The translations under genes were made by a program, and so were the position numbers. The notes beneath the pieces are model-generated. The model ran no database searches and was not told the DNA's origin. It saw nothing but the letters and a program-made list of their open reading frames with translations. Positions 26,478-34,861 of a DNA stretch of 64,000 nucleotides are shown in pieces; position 1 is the first letter of the stretch, and the number at the start of each line of letters is the position of its first letter. The DNA lies in assembly GCF_019931215.1 (NCBI RefSeq), contig NZ_JAIOUB010000003.1:124001-188000 (forward strand). The letters are read 5' to 3'. This DNA comes from Alcanivorax limicola. Lineage in GTDB: Bacteria > Pseudomonadota > Gammaproteobacteria > Pseudomonadales > Alcanivoracaceae.

Positions 26478-28853
26478 ATGGCGCGTGAAGCGAATCGCAG
26501 GAGCGGGTACAGACGTGGCCGGTGGCTGCTGGCCTGCCTGCTGGCGGTCGGGCTGGTGACGCTGCTGGCCTGGCCGTTGCCGCGCCCGTTGTTTGATGTG
26601 CCTTACGCGAACGCACTGCTGGATCGTGATGGCCGTCTGCTGGGGGCCACCATTGCTGCCGATGAGCAGTGGCGCTTTGCGCCGGTGGCCGAGGTGCCGC
26701 CGCGCTTTGCCCGCGCACTGATGCAGTTCGAGGATCGTCGCTTTTACTATCACCCCGGCATTGATCCGCTGGCTATTGCCCGGGCTACCCGCGATAACCT
26801 GCAGCAGGGGCGGGTGGTCAGCGGGGGCAGCACCCTGACCATGCAGCTGGCGCGCCAACTGGCGCGGCAGCACGGCGCGGTGCGCGCCCGCACCTTGCCC
26901 ACCAAAGTGTATGAAGCCTGGCTGGCGCTGCGCCTGGAGCTGCGCTACAGCAAGGATGAATTGCTCGCGTTGTACGCCAGCCACGCGCCATTCGGTGGCA
27001 ACGTCGTGGGGCTCAATGCAGCCAGCTGGCGCTACTTCGACCGGCCGCCGGATGATCTCAGCTGGGCCGAGGCCGCTGTGCTGGCGGTGCTGCCGAATAA
27101 TCCTGCCTTGCTGCACCCGGGGCGTAACCGGGATGCCCTGGCCCGGCGTCGTGACGCCTTGCTGGCGGCGCTGTTCGAGGCCGGTGATCTGGATGCCCTG
27201 AGCTACCGGCTGGCGCTGGCCGAGCCGCTGCCGGAGGCGCCGCGGCCACTGCCGCGGCTTGCGCCACATCTGATGGCCACCCTGCAGCGTGGCGATGCCT
27301 CGCGCACGGCGGGGTTTTATGTCTCGGAGTTGGACGGTCGCCTGCAGCGCAGTGTCAGTGCGATTGCCGATCGCCACGGTCGACAGTTGAGCCAGCGCGG
27401 CATCCACGATCTGGCCGTGCTGGTGGTGGATCACCGGGATCTGACGGTGCGTGCCTATGTGGGTAACCACGATGCGGGCGATGCCGAGCGCGCCGGCGCC
27501 AGCATGGATCTGATTCGCAGACCGCGCAGCAACGGCAGCCTGCTGAAGCCGTTTCTTTATGCGCTGATGCTGGAAGATGGCCTGCTGCTGCCGGAAACAC
27601 TGGTGGCCGATATTCCCACGCAGTTTGCCGGTTACAGCCCGGAGAATTTTGATCGCCTGCATCGCGGCGCGGTGCCTGCGCGGGATGCACTGACGCGGTC
27701 GCTGAATGTGCCCATGGTGCGCATGTTGCGCGATTACGGCGTCGAACGTTTCCATGACCAGCTGCAACAGCTGGGCCTGAGCACCTTGTTTCGGGCACCG
27801 GAGGACTATGGTCTGACGCTGATTCTGGGGGGCTCCGAAGCCAGCCTCTGGGAGCTGACCGGCCTCTATGCGAACCTGGTTGCCGGTGCCCGGGACGGCA
27901 TTGCCCACCAGCAACGCATGCCGGCATTGCTGCGTGACGCGCCCGGGGCTGCCGGTCGGATGTCGCCCATCGGGCAGGGGGCAAGCTGGTTGACGCTGGA
28001 AGCGATGCTGGAGGTGGCGCGCCCCGGCCAGGACAGTGTCTGGCGGCAATATGGCTCCAGCCAGCCGATTGCCTGGAAAACCGGCACCAGCTTCGGCCTC
28101 CGCGATGGCTGGGCGATTGGCAGCAATGGTCGCTACACGGTGGGGGTGTGGGTAGGCAATGCGCAAGGGCAGGGCGTGCCGGATCTCACCGGTACCCTGG
28201 CGGCTGCACCGCTGATGCTGGAAGTATTCAGCCTGCTGGGGACGGCGCCCTGGCTGAATGCGCCGCACTGGGCCTTGCAGGCGGTCAGCGTGTGTGCGGC
28301 GGATGGCTATCTGGCGTCCCGTGATTGCCCGGCCCGCGCCGCGCTGGCACCGCGCGGGAGTCACTTCAGCCGCGTTTCACCCCATTATCGCACCCTGCAT
28401 CTGGATGCCGACGGCTATCGGGTACATGCCGGGTGCGAGTCCCCCCTGCGCATGACGTCACAGCCGCGTTTTCAATTGCCGCCGTCCCAGGAGTTCTTCT
28501 GGCGCAGTCATCAGCCAGGTTACGCGCCGCCACCGCCCTGGCGGCAGGACTGTCTCGCGGGGCTTGCGGACTATTCGGACGATAAACCCATGGCGTTGCT
28601 GTACCCGCAGGACGGCACACGCGTCATGGTGCCGGTGGATCTGGACGGCCGGCTGGGGCGCGTGCTGTTTCGCGCCGTGCACCGTGACGCCCGGGCGCGG
28701 GTGCAGTGGCATATCAACAATGACTATCAGGGGGAAACCCGTCATTTTCATGAACAGGCTCTGCTGTTGTCGCCCGGCTGGCACCAGATCGTGCTGGTGG
28801 ACCAGCACGGGCAACGGCTGGTGCAGTGGGTCAATGTGCTGGCGCGAGATTAG
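26478..28853 (+). CDS. pbpC: Penicillin-binding protein 1C
   Basis: 791 aa from the ATG at 26478 (a GTG at 26466 is possible). One N-terminal membrane anchor (about residues 17-36). The glycosyltransferase domain has FEDRRFYYHPGID with its catalytic Glu and SGGSTLTMQLARQL. The transpeptidase domain has SLLK (SxxK), SLN (SxN) and KTGTS, all intact. The C-terminal BiPBP_C domain begins near residue 695. PBP1C polymerises glycan in the periplasm and works with alpha-2-macroglobulin; the genes are 41 bp apart. Its stop overlaps the convergent mscK-like gene by 4 bp. Confidence 0.95.
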   Translation: MAREANRRSGYRRGRWLLACLLAVGLVTLLAWPLPRPLFDVPYANALLDRDGRLLGATIAADEQWRFAPVAEVPPRFARALMQFEDRRFYYHPGIDPLAIARATRDNLQQGRVVSGGSTLTMQLARQLARQHGAVRARTLPTKVYEAWLALRLELRYSKDELLALYASHAPFGGNVVGLNAASWRYFDRPPDDLSWAEAAVLAVLPNNPALLHPGRNRDALARRRDALLAALFEAGDLDALSYRLALAEPLPEAPRPLPRLAPHLMATLQRGDASRTAGFYVSELDGRLQRSVSAIADRHGRQLSQRGIHDLAVLVVDHRDLTVRAYVGNHDAGDAERAGASMDLIRRPRSNGSLLKPFLYALMLEDGLLLPETLVADIPTQFAGYSPENFDRLHRGAVPARDALTRSLNVPMVRMLRDYGVERFHDQLQQLGLSTLFRAPEDYGLTLILGGSEASLWELTGLYANLVAGARDGIAHQQRMPALLRDAPGAAGRMSPIGQGASWLTLEAMLEVARPGQDSVWRQYGSSQPIAWKTGTSFGLRDGWAIGSNGRYTVGVWVGNAQGQGVPDLTGTLAAAPLMLEVFSLLGTAPWLNAPHWALQAVSVCAADGYLASRDCPARAALAPRGSHFSRVSPHYRTLHLDADGYRVHAGCESPLRMTSQPRFQLPPSQEFFWRSHQPGYAPPPPWRQDCLAGLADYSDDKPMALLYPQDGTRVMVPVDLDGRLGRVLFRAVHRDARARVQWHINNDYQGETRHFHEQALLLSPGWHQIVLVDQHGQRLVQWVNVLARD

Positions 28854-31800
28854 CGGTCTGTCCCGGGGGGCGGATCGTCGCTTGCGTTCTCGTCCCCGTT
28901 CTCGTCTTTGCCGGCGCGCGCGTCCTTGATGTACAGCTCCTTGCCTTCGCCACTCTTGATGTGCACATCCAGCTGACTGAAGGCAATCTCCAGGCCGTTT
29001 TCCTTGCACAGCCTGTCAATGTGCCGGTTGAGCTCATCCTGTACCGGCAGGCGGTCGGCCAACTCACCGACATGCACGCGCAGTTCGTGATCCAGCGTGC
29101 TGGCGCCGAAGCCGAGGAAAAAGGCGGTCGGCACCGGGTCCGCGAGCACGCGCGGATTTTCTGCGGCAGCCTGTAGCAGCACATCCTTGGCGCGCGCCAG
29201 GTCGCTGCCATAGGCAAAGCCCACTTTCAGCACCAGGCGTGTGACATTGTCACTCAACGACCAGTTGATCAGCCGGTCCGTCACAAACGCCTTGTTGGGA
29301 ATGATGATCTCCTTGCGATCGAAATCGCGGATCGTGGTGGCGCGAATGCGAATGCGCGTCACTGTGCCGGAGAGATCGCCAATGGTAATGACATCGCCGA
29401 TGCGGATCGGTCGCTCGAACAGGATGATCAGGCCCGAGACGAAGTTGGCAAAGATTTCCTGCAGACCAAAGCCCAACCCGACACCGAGTGCGGCGACCAG
29501 CCATTGCAGTTTGCTCCAGGACACCCCCATCGCGCCCAGTGCCACCACCAGACCGATTGCCGTGATGATATAGGCCAGCAGCGAGGTAATGGCGTAGGCG
29601 CTACCCGGTCGTAACGACAACCGGGAAAGCACCAGCACTTCCAGCAAGCCGGGCAGGTTACGTGCCATCATCAAACTGATCAGGATGGTGGCGAAGGCAA
29701 AGATCATGTCACGCAGACTGGTACTGACGAAGGTGGCTTGCTCACCTTCGCCGATGACTTGCTGCCAGAGCACAACGTTTTCCAGATAGGCCATGGCGCC
29801 AAGCAGATCGGACCAGATCAGATAGATGACAACGGTGAAACTGATCAGCAGGAACAGATTGGTCAGCCGCAGGGACTGATGGCTGACACGATCGAGGTCC
29901 AGCGGCGGTTCTTCCACCGCTTCGCCCGCCTCCGCATCGCTGCGGGGCTCCTGGTGTTTCTGTTCTTCTTCCCGTTTGGCCACGGCGCGACGGTAAGCCA
30001 GGCGCCGCGCAGCAACGGCGAGGCCGCGACGTGCGGTGGCGGCTACCAGTACCCACAGCAGCAGAATGTAGAAGGTGTCCACCAATCTGCCGCCCAGGCG
30101 AATGGCCGTGTAGTGGTAGCCCAGCACGCTGAGCACCGACAACACCAGCGGTATGGCCGCGACGGTCAGGGCGGTAGTGCCACGCACCAGCTTTACCTGG
30201 TCACGGGAGTAAGGGTAGTGCTGGGTTGCACGCCACATCAGCACGCCCAGCATCGGTCCGGTAAACAACATGACCAGCAGACCGAGGCGATCATTGGCGA
30301 GTAACTCTGGTGCTTGTTCGCCAATGGCGATAACCATGGCCATCGGCACAAACACCAGCGCGATGACCATCAGGCTGCGGCGCAAGCGCTGGACATTCTC
30401 TTCAGGCCAGCGGAAATGTTTCACCGCGATGCCCTGTTTGCCGAGCATGCGGTAAAGCAGGCCAAACACCAGCCAGATCATGGCGACTTTGATCAGCACC
30501 GCGCCGATCAGTGTGGCGCCGAGGGTATCACCGGTGCGCAGCACCAGCCCCAGCGTTGCCAGCAGCAATGGCACTGGCCCCACACGTAACAATTCCAGTA
30601 GCAGTGCCTTGGGTGTGTGTTCTTGCGTGTCGTGTCGCAAATAGCCGACCTGATCATTGATCTCGGCGAGTCGCCGACTCATGGCGGGCCGGCGTAGCAG
30701 CAGCACGACGCTGAGCAGCAGGGCGGCAGCCGGGATGGGCCAGCGTGCCATCAGGCGCTCGCCGGCTTGCTGCCAGGGTGTCAGGCTGCCCATTCGGGAA
30801 AATTGTGATACCAACTCGCGGGGCAGAACGCGCAAGGTGTCCAGATTCAGGGGGCGGGTGCTGGGCATCCAGAAAAGCTGCTCGCTGATGGTTGCCCGCG
30901 CGATGCGATTGGCGGATTGAAGCTGTTGCCGGGTGGCCTGGTTATTGATGGCCAGGTTCAACAAGCGGCTCATTTCCGGGTCCAGCTGCTCAAGCAATTC
31001 GCGCCGGCTGCGCAGTATCTGCGTCAAGGCTTCCAGCACTGCCGGATCGTCCGCATCGCTGCTGTCTTGCAGCAGCTGTCTGGCAGCGGCCGAGAGACTG
31101 GTGAGCTGGTTGCGCTGCTCGGTGAGCTGGAACTGCTCCAGGCGCAGGTCGGCAATATCAATCTGCAGGCTGCTGCCGGGCGCCAGCCGGGGCAGCATCT
31201 GCTGTTGCTGATACAGCATGCGCGACAGGAGCAAGCTGCCCTGCAGGGCAGCGACCTGCTCCACCAGGGAGCGCTCCAGCTGATGAACACGTTCCAGTTG
31301 GGAGTTCAGCGCCAGGTTCTGACGCAGCAGCACACCCACCTGGTCGGTGACGACCATGATGCGCTCAGCGATGCGCGTATTGCGCTGCAGTTCGGCGCTG
31401 AGCAGCGCGCTGTCGGGCAGGTCCGCCATCGGCGCCCGCGCGGCGTCGATCAGGGCGCGGGTGCGTTCACTGCGCTTCTCGTCGAGCAGGGCCTGAATGA
31501 CATCCAGTTGCGCCTCCGTGTCGCTGATCTGGCGTTGCAACAGTGTGTGTTGGCGATTGGCAAGGGTTTGCAGTGATGAAGTGGACTGCAGCTCTGCGCG
31601 ATGCCAGGTCAGCCGGCTCTCCAGGGCAGCAATTTCGCTGCGCAGCCGGTCGATAGCCGCCAGTTGCTCCGGCGCGTCATCGTTGACATTGAAGCGGATC
31701 AGTTCGGCGCGGGCGCGTTCCATCTGGGAAAGGGTGGTGGCGATAGCGGCCTGGGTTCGCTCGGGCAGCAATTGCGCGCTGGCGAGTTCGGCACTGACGC

Positions 31801-32227
31801 GGGATTGCTGTTCCTGTTGTTGCTGCAGTGTGCCAAGGCGCTCGAACAGCGTCTCGACCAGCGTGCGTATGTCAACAGCGGCGAGACGTTCCCGCAATGC
31901 GCTCGTATCTTCGGGGGCAAAGTTCTCCAGTGACTGCTCAGCCTGCAGCGTTTTGACAGGCACCTCTTCAACGCGTTCGCGCAGTTGCCGGAGGCGTTGG
32001 CGATTGCGTTCGTACTCGTCCAGGTGCGCCAGTGTCTGTTCCAGGTCCTGTCTGATCAGGCGCTGGCGGGCGGCGGGCATATTACGATCGGCGAGACCAT
32101 CAAGTTGCTCCTGGACGGCCTCGCGCTCTGGCAGCTCTGCGGCCTGTATGGCAGGCACAAGGACTGGCAGACACAGCAGCATCAGCAGTGCGCAGGTGGT
32201 CCGGGTCGCGCGGTAGATAGGTGCCAT
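28850..32227 (-). CDS. Giant mechanosensitive channel, MscK/MscM type
   Basis: 1125 aa from ATG 32227, chosen for AGGGA 6 bp upstream and a signal peptide ending at IQAAE. Order: a periplasmic Gln/Arg/Leu-rich coiled-coil domain (about 30-480), multiple membrane helices (about 490-880), then the MscS core with the pore helix (SKLQWLVAALGVGLGFGLQEIFANFVSGLIILFERPIRIGD) and the beta/alpha cytoplasmic cage. The tail ends in an acidic KDENGDENASDDPPPG stretch. The length matches E. coli MscK (1120) and MscM (1107); choosing between them needs alignment. It opens under membrane tension to release solutes after osmotic downshock. Confidence 0.93.
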   Translation of the reverse strand: MAPIYRATRTTCALLMLLCLPVLVPAIQAAELPEREAVQEQLDGLADRNMPAARQRLIRQDLEQTLAHLDEYERNRQRLRQLRERVEEVPVKTLQAEQSLENFAPEDTSALRERLAAVDIRTLVETLFERLGTLQQQQEQQSRVSAELASAQLLPERTQAAIATTLSQMERARAELIRFNVNDDAPEQLAAIDRLRSEIAALESRLTWHRAELQSTSSLQTLANRQHTLLQRQISDTEAQLDVIQALLDEKRSERTRALIDAARAPMADLPDSALLSAELQRNTRIAERIMVVTDQVGVLLRQNLALNSQLERVHQLERSLVEQVAALQGSLLLSRMLYQQQQMLPRLAPGSSLQIDIADLRLEQFQLTEQRNQLTSLSAAARQLLQDSSDADDPAVLEALTQILRSRRELLEQLDPEMSRLLNLAINNQATRQQLQSANRIARATISEQLFWMPSTRPLNLDTLRVLPRELVSQFSRMGSLTPWQQAGERLMARWPIPAAALLLSVVLLLRRPAMSRRLAEINDQVGYLRHDTQEHTPKALLLELLRVGPVPLLLATLGLVLRTGDTLGATLIGAVLIKVAMIWLVFGLLYRMLGKQGIAVKHFRWPEENVQRLRRSLMVIALVFVPMAMVIAIGEQAPELLANDRLGLLVMLFTGPMLGVLMWRATQHYPYSRDQVKLVRGTTALTVAAIPLVLSVLSVLGYHYTAIRLGGRLVDTFYILLLWVLVAATARRGLAVAARRLAYRRAVAKREEEQKHQEPRSDAEAGEAVEEPPLDLDRVSHQSLRLTNLFLLISFTVVIYLIWSDLLGAMAYLENVVLWQQVIGEGEQATFVSTSLRDMIFAFATILISLMMARNLPGLLEVLVLSRLSLRPGSAYAITSLLAYIITAIGLVVALGAMGVSWSKLQWLVAALGVGLGFGLQEIFANFVSGLIILFERPIRIGDVITIGDLSGTVTRIRIRATTIRDFDRKEIIIPNKAFVTDRLINWSLSDNVTRLVLKVGFAYGSDLARAKDVLLQAAAENPRVLADPVPTAFFLGFGASTLDHELRVHVGELADRLPVQDELNRHIDRLCKENGLEIAFSQLDVHIKSGEGKELYIKDARAGKDENGDENASDDPPPGTDR

Positions 32228-32303
32228 AAAGATCCCTGATGATGTACCTCGATAATTGCCAATCATCGCAGAATACAGGCGGGACGACAGCATGGGCGGG
32301 CAT

Positions 32304-32340
32304 AAAAAAACCGGCAGCCGCTGATGCGGTCTGCCGGTTT
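32304..32340 (-). terminator. Rho-independent terminator after the beta-barrel gene
   Basis: A long stem (CCGGCAG...CTGCCGG, extended by GCGG/CCGC with one bulge) ends in T7 on the minus strand, 23 bp past the stop. A T3 tract on the other side makes it weak on plus. Confidence 0.85.
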
Positions 32341-32362
32341 GTTCTATCTGGTACTGGCTACA

Positions 32363-33151
32363 TTACAGCGGCAGCGAGAACTCAGCGATCAGGCCGACAT
32401 CGTCGAACAGGCTGTCTTCGGTGCCGACAACCAGTGCGCCACGTACCCGTGCGGCACCGATGTTATGGTCCAGACCTGCGCTCAAGGCGCCGCCAAAGGC
32501 GTTGCCGGCGGTGGGGGTGCCGCTGATCACACGAGTGGGGCCCGCAGCAGCTTCGACTACCAGATGCGTGTCAGCGCTGAAACCGTAGAGCATGCCCGCG
32601 CCCAGTTGCAGACCGCTGTAGCGGCTGTCGTCTGCCGGGTTGACCGGATTGCCATCAAACAGATGGAATGAGGCATTACCGGTCAGGGTGACGCGCGGTG
32701 ATACGGCGTAGCGGCTGGCGGCATAAACACCTACATCAAAACGGTCCTGGAAAACTTCTTCCTTGCCGATGGGAAGCGTGACATAGGAGCCAATGGCGAT
32801 ATCGACGGGGCTGTCCACGTCGAGCATGTAGCGGCCGGTCACGAACGCATCCTTGAGACCGGATTCGCTGGTGCCGTTGGAGCCACGACGATGGCCGATC
32901 TGCGCTTCGATTTCCAGATCCGGGTTCAGGGTGATGCCACCGAAGATATCAAGATCGGTGACATCCAGACCACTGTCATAGTCGGCATAGGAAACCCGGC
33001 CGCCAATGTAAGGCGTACCCGTGATTACGGCATCGAAGTAGTAATTCTGGAACAGGCGCACATTGTTGGTGCCTGACTGCGCGTGTGCGCCGGAGAATGT
33101 GATGGCAGCTGCGGTGCCGATGGCCAAGGCCGAAATGCGGTAACCCTTCAT
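32363..33151 (-). CDS. Outer-membrane beta-barrel protein, function unknown
   Basis: 262 aa. The signal peptide is cut at AHAQS (about residue 24). The mature part is a series of amphipathic strands with tight turns, fitting a 10-14-strand barrel, and ends in EFSLPL, which is not the usual C-terminal aromatic. The pattern is loosely like MetA-pathway/OmpW-size barrels; no substrate can be given. AGGG lies 11 bp before the ATG, TATAAA (33181-33176) is a possible -10, and a CRP-like site lies further upstream. Single-gene transcript closed by a strong terminator. Confidence 0.7.
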   Translation of the reverse strand: MKGYRISALAIGTAAAITFSGAHAQSGTNNVRLFQNYYFDAVITGTPYIGGRVSYADYDSGLDVTDLDIFGGITLNPDLEIEAQIGHRRGSNGTSESGLKDAFVTGRYMLDVDSPVDIAIGSYVTLPIGKEEVFQDRFDVGVYAASRYAVSPRVTLTGNASFHLFDGNPVNPADDSRYSGLQLGAGMLYGFSADTHLVVEAAAGPTRVISGTPTAGNAFGGALSAGLDHNIGAARVRGALVVGTEDSLFDDVGLIAEFSLPL

Positions 33152-33215
33152 AGCGTGTGTACCCTAGGTGGTTTCTTTATAGTGTGTACTTTAATGGTGC
33201 AGTGTAGTGCAAACA

Positions 33216-33231
33216 GGTGAGCTAGTTCACA
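33216..33231 (-). promoter_or_regulatory. Possible CRP/Vfr-type operator
   Basis: GGTGA-N6-TCACA matches the TGTGA-N6-TCACA consensus at 9 of 10 positions. It is centred about 72 bp upstream of the beta-barrel start. Spacing to the candidate -10 (33176-33181) does not fit classical class I or II positions. Confidence 0.3.
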
Positions 33232-33260
33232 CTCAGTGTAAAGCTATGCAAAAAAACGAT

Positions 33261-34280
33261 TTACAGGTTGTCTGGCGGGCATGTGGCAGTGGCTGGGACC
33301 GTTGCGTCAAGGCGTTCGCGTAATTGTGCGAGGCGTTCACGGGAGGCGTCGGTCTGGTTGGCGTGCTGCCAGGCCCCTTCCGCCAGATCGTTGCAACCCT
33401 GCCCGGCGTAAGCCAGTGCGAGATTGTGCCAGGGCGCAAAAGCCTCCGGCCGGGCGCGGGCGGCGCGCTCCCAGGCCTGGATGGCAGATGCGGTATCCTC
33501 CCGCCCCCACAGGTGATTGCCCAGGGCAAATTGCAGCAGATAATCCTGCGGCCATTGCGTGGCAGCCTGCTGCCAGTAGGGAGCGGCGGCGGCTGGCCCG
33601 GCGCTACCGGTCAGCTCTTCCAGTGCCTGAACCAGATGCAACGGTCGGGCGTGAGGGGGCAGCTGGCCGGGGGGGAGTATTACCCAGCCCTGATAGTCGG
33701 CCCGTGCCCAGGTGCGGACGAAGCGATTCCAGCGCATGGTTGCCGCTTCTCGCGTATCGGTGTTGAGGATCACGGTGTTGCCCCGGTTTTCAAAACCGGT
33801 GACCACGGCAAAGTGCCAGCGTGGCCGTATCGGCAGCGCCAGATTCTGCATCACCAGCACGGGCAAATCTGCCTCCAGTGACTGGAAGAGTTGATCCTGA
33901 TTGCGCACCGGGTACACAAGGCGCTCCCGAGCGCGCGCGGCGGCCACCATTTCGATAGCCAGGCTGCCCTGACGTTCGGGCAGCCAGACTTCGTCTACCA
34001 GGGTCTGATCGGAAACCTGCACCCCGGCACTGCCCAGTACCGTGGCCAGTGCGGCGGGGCCACACTGATAATCCTCTTGCGGGAAGAAAGGCACATCACT
34101 GACCTGGTGAGCGGTGCTGTCCGTGGCGGGTAGCGGTGCCCGGCTCTGACAGCCGGTCAGTGCCAGCAGTGTTAACGCAGCCAGAAGTGTAACGGCGCGC
34201 CATGCCGTGCGTGTCAGACACAACAAGGCAGCCCGGGGGCTGCCTTGTCGTCGTGCAGGGATTGTAGACGTTGCCGCCAA
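33261..34280 (-). CDS. PA2778-type C39-like cysteine peptidase lipoprotein with TPR domain
   Basis: 339 aa as drawn. The lipobox LTGC (Cys44) follows a hydrophobic helix. The papain-like domain has Cys73 (DYQCGPAALATVL), His156 (RWHFAVVTGF) and an Asn173/Asp175 pair (ILNTDTRE), so the triad looks intact. The C-terminus (about 210-330) holds two or three TPR-like helical pairs (DYLLQFALGNHLWG, AFAPWHNLALAYAGQG). Family members are uncharacterised and always sit beside a PA2779-type small protein, which precedes it here by 2 bp. The start is uncertain: TTG at 34280 lacks a ribosome-binding site and leaves a 43-residue signal; TTG at 34226 would give a normal-length one. Confidence 0.85.
   Translation of the reverse strand: MAATSTIPARRQGSPRAALLCLTRTAWRAVTLLAALTLLALTGCQSRAPLPATDSTAHQVSDVPFFPQEDYQCGPAALATVLGSAGVQVSDQTLVDEVWLPERQGSLAIEMVAAARARERLVYPVRNQDQLFQSLEADLPVLVMQNLALPIRPRWHFAVVTGFENRGNTVILNTDTREAATMRWNRFVRTWARADYQGWVILPPGQLPPHARPLHLVQALEELTGSAGPAAAAPYWQQAATQWPQDYLLQFALGNHLWGREDTASAIQAWERAARARPEAFAPWHNLALAYAGQGCNDLAEGAWQHANQTDASRERLAQLRERLDATVPATATCPPDNL
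34224..34247 (-). other. Hairpin at the PA2779/PA2778 gene junction
   Basis: Perfect 10-bp stem (34224-34233 with 34238-34247) and CGGG loop. It lies inside the first codons if the TTG at 34280 is used, or overlaps the alternative TTG at 34226. It could limit translation of the peptidase relative to the small protein. Confidence 0.5.
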
Positions 34281-34282
34281 CG

Positions 34283-34702
34283 TTAGCGGCCGCTCTGAAT
34301 GGCCGGGAAGACGTTGGTGACACCCAGCAGGTCCAGCAGAATCAGCAGTACCAGCAGGAACACCAGGACACCCAGGGCGCCTTCACCTGCCGGCAGGTCT
34401 TCGGCTTGCTGGGCAAGCTGTGCCAGCTCGGCGTCACTGAGGCGGTCCATACGTTCCTGCAATCTGTCCTGGTCCACACCAAAGCGGCTCAGGGCATCGG
34501 CGGCATCCTGCCGTTCCAGAACGCTGGCGATACGTGCTTGATGATCTGCTCTGCTTTCTTCCGCGAGAATCTGATCCGTACCGATCATGGCCGCGTGTGC
34601 CGCAGGTACGAGCAAGGTTTGCACGGACATGAAGATGACGAGCAGTGAGCGAATGATGATGCGTTGTGATCTGGATCGTGATCCGGGATGTGACGTGCTC
34701 AT
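34283..34702 (-). CDS. PA2779 family small membrane protein
   Basis: 139 aa. A signal-like N-terminal helix ends near AHAAM (about residue 38). A helical domain follows (EESRADHQARIASVLERQDAADALSRFGVDQDRLQERMDRLSDAELAQLAQQ), then a Gly-containing DLPAGEGALG segment and one C-terminal transmembrane helix rich in Val/Leu, ending NVFPAIQSGR. This is the conserved partner of the PA2778 C39-like peptidase. Function unknown. The LPAG/G segment just before the membrane helix looks like a possible processing site for the partner (inference). AGGA lies 8 bp before the ATG. Confidence 0.88.
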   Translation of the reverse strand: MSTSHPGSRSRSQRIIIRSLLVIFMSVQTLLVPAAHAAMIGTDQILAEESRADHQARIASVLERQDAADALSRFGVDQDRLQERMDRLSDAELAQLAQQAEDLPAGEGALGVLVFLLVLLILLDLLGVTNVFPAIQSGR

Positions 34703-34825
34703 TGTCGGAGTCCTCTATCGTCAGTGATGAGAAGACGATAGCACAGCTCATGAACAAGAAAGCCGGGCAAGCCGTTTGTTTTTCACTATTTTAGGTGTGG
34801 TCTTTCTTCGTGGGCTTTTCTGTCG

Positions 34826-34851
34826 GAGCTTCCTGCCCGAGCTTCTTGCCA
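34826..34851. repeat. Tandem 13-bp duplication after the tandem-CNB gene
   Basis: Copies 34826-34838 and 34839-34851 differ at two positions. They lie just past the stop of the minus-strand cyclic-nucleotide-binding gene. Confidence 0.6.
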
Positions 34852-34861
34852 GAGTAAGACG

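Noticed and set aside
28850-28853. Overlap of pbpC and the channel gene as a frameshift sign
   Set aside because: Both proteins are full length and end naturally; this is a plain 4-bp convergent overlap.
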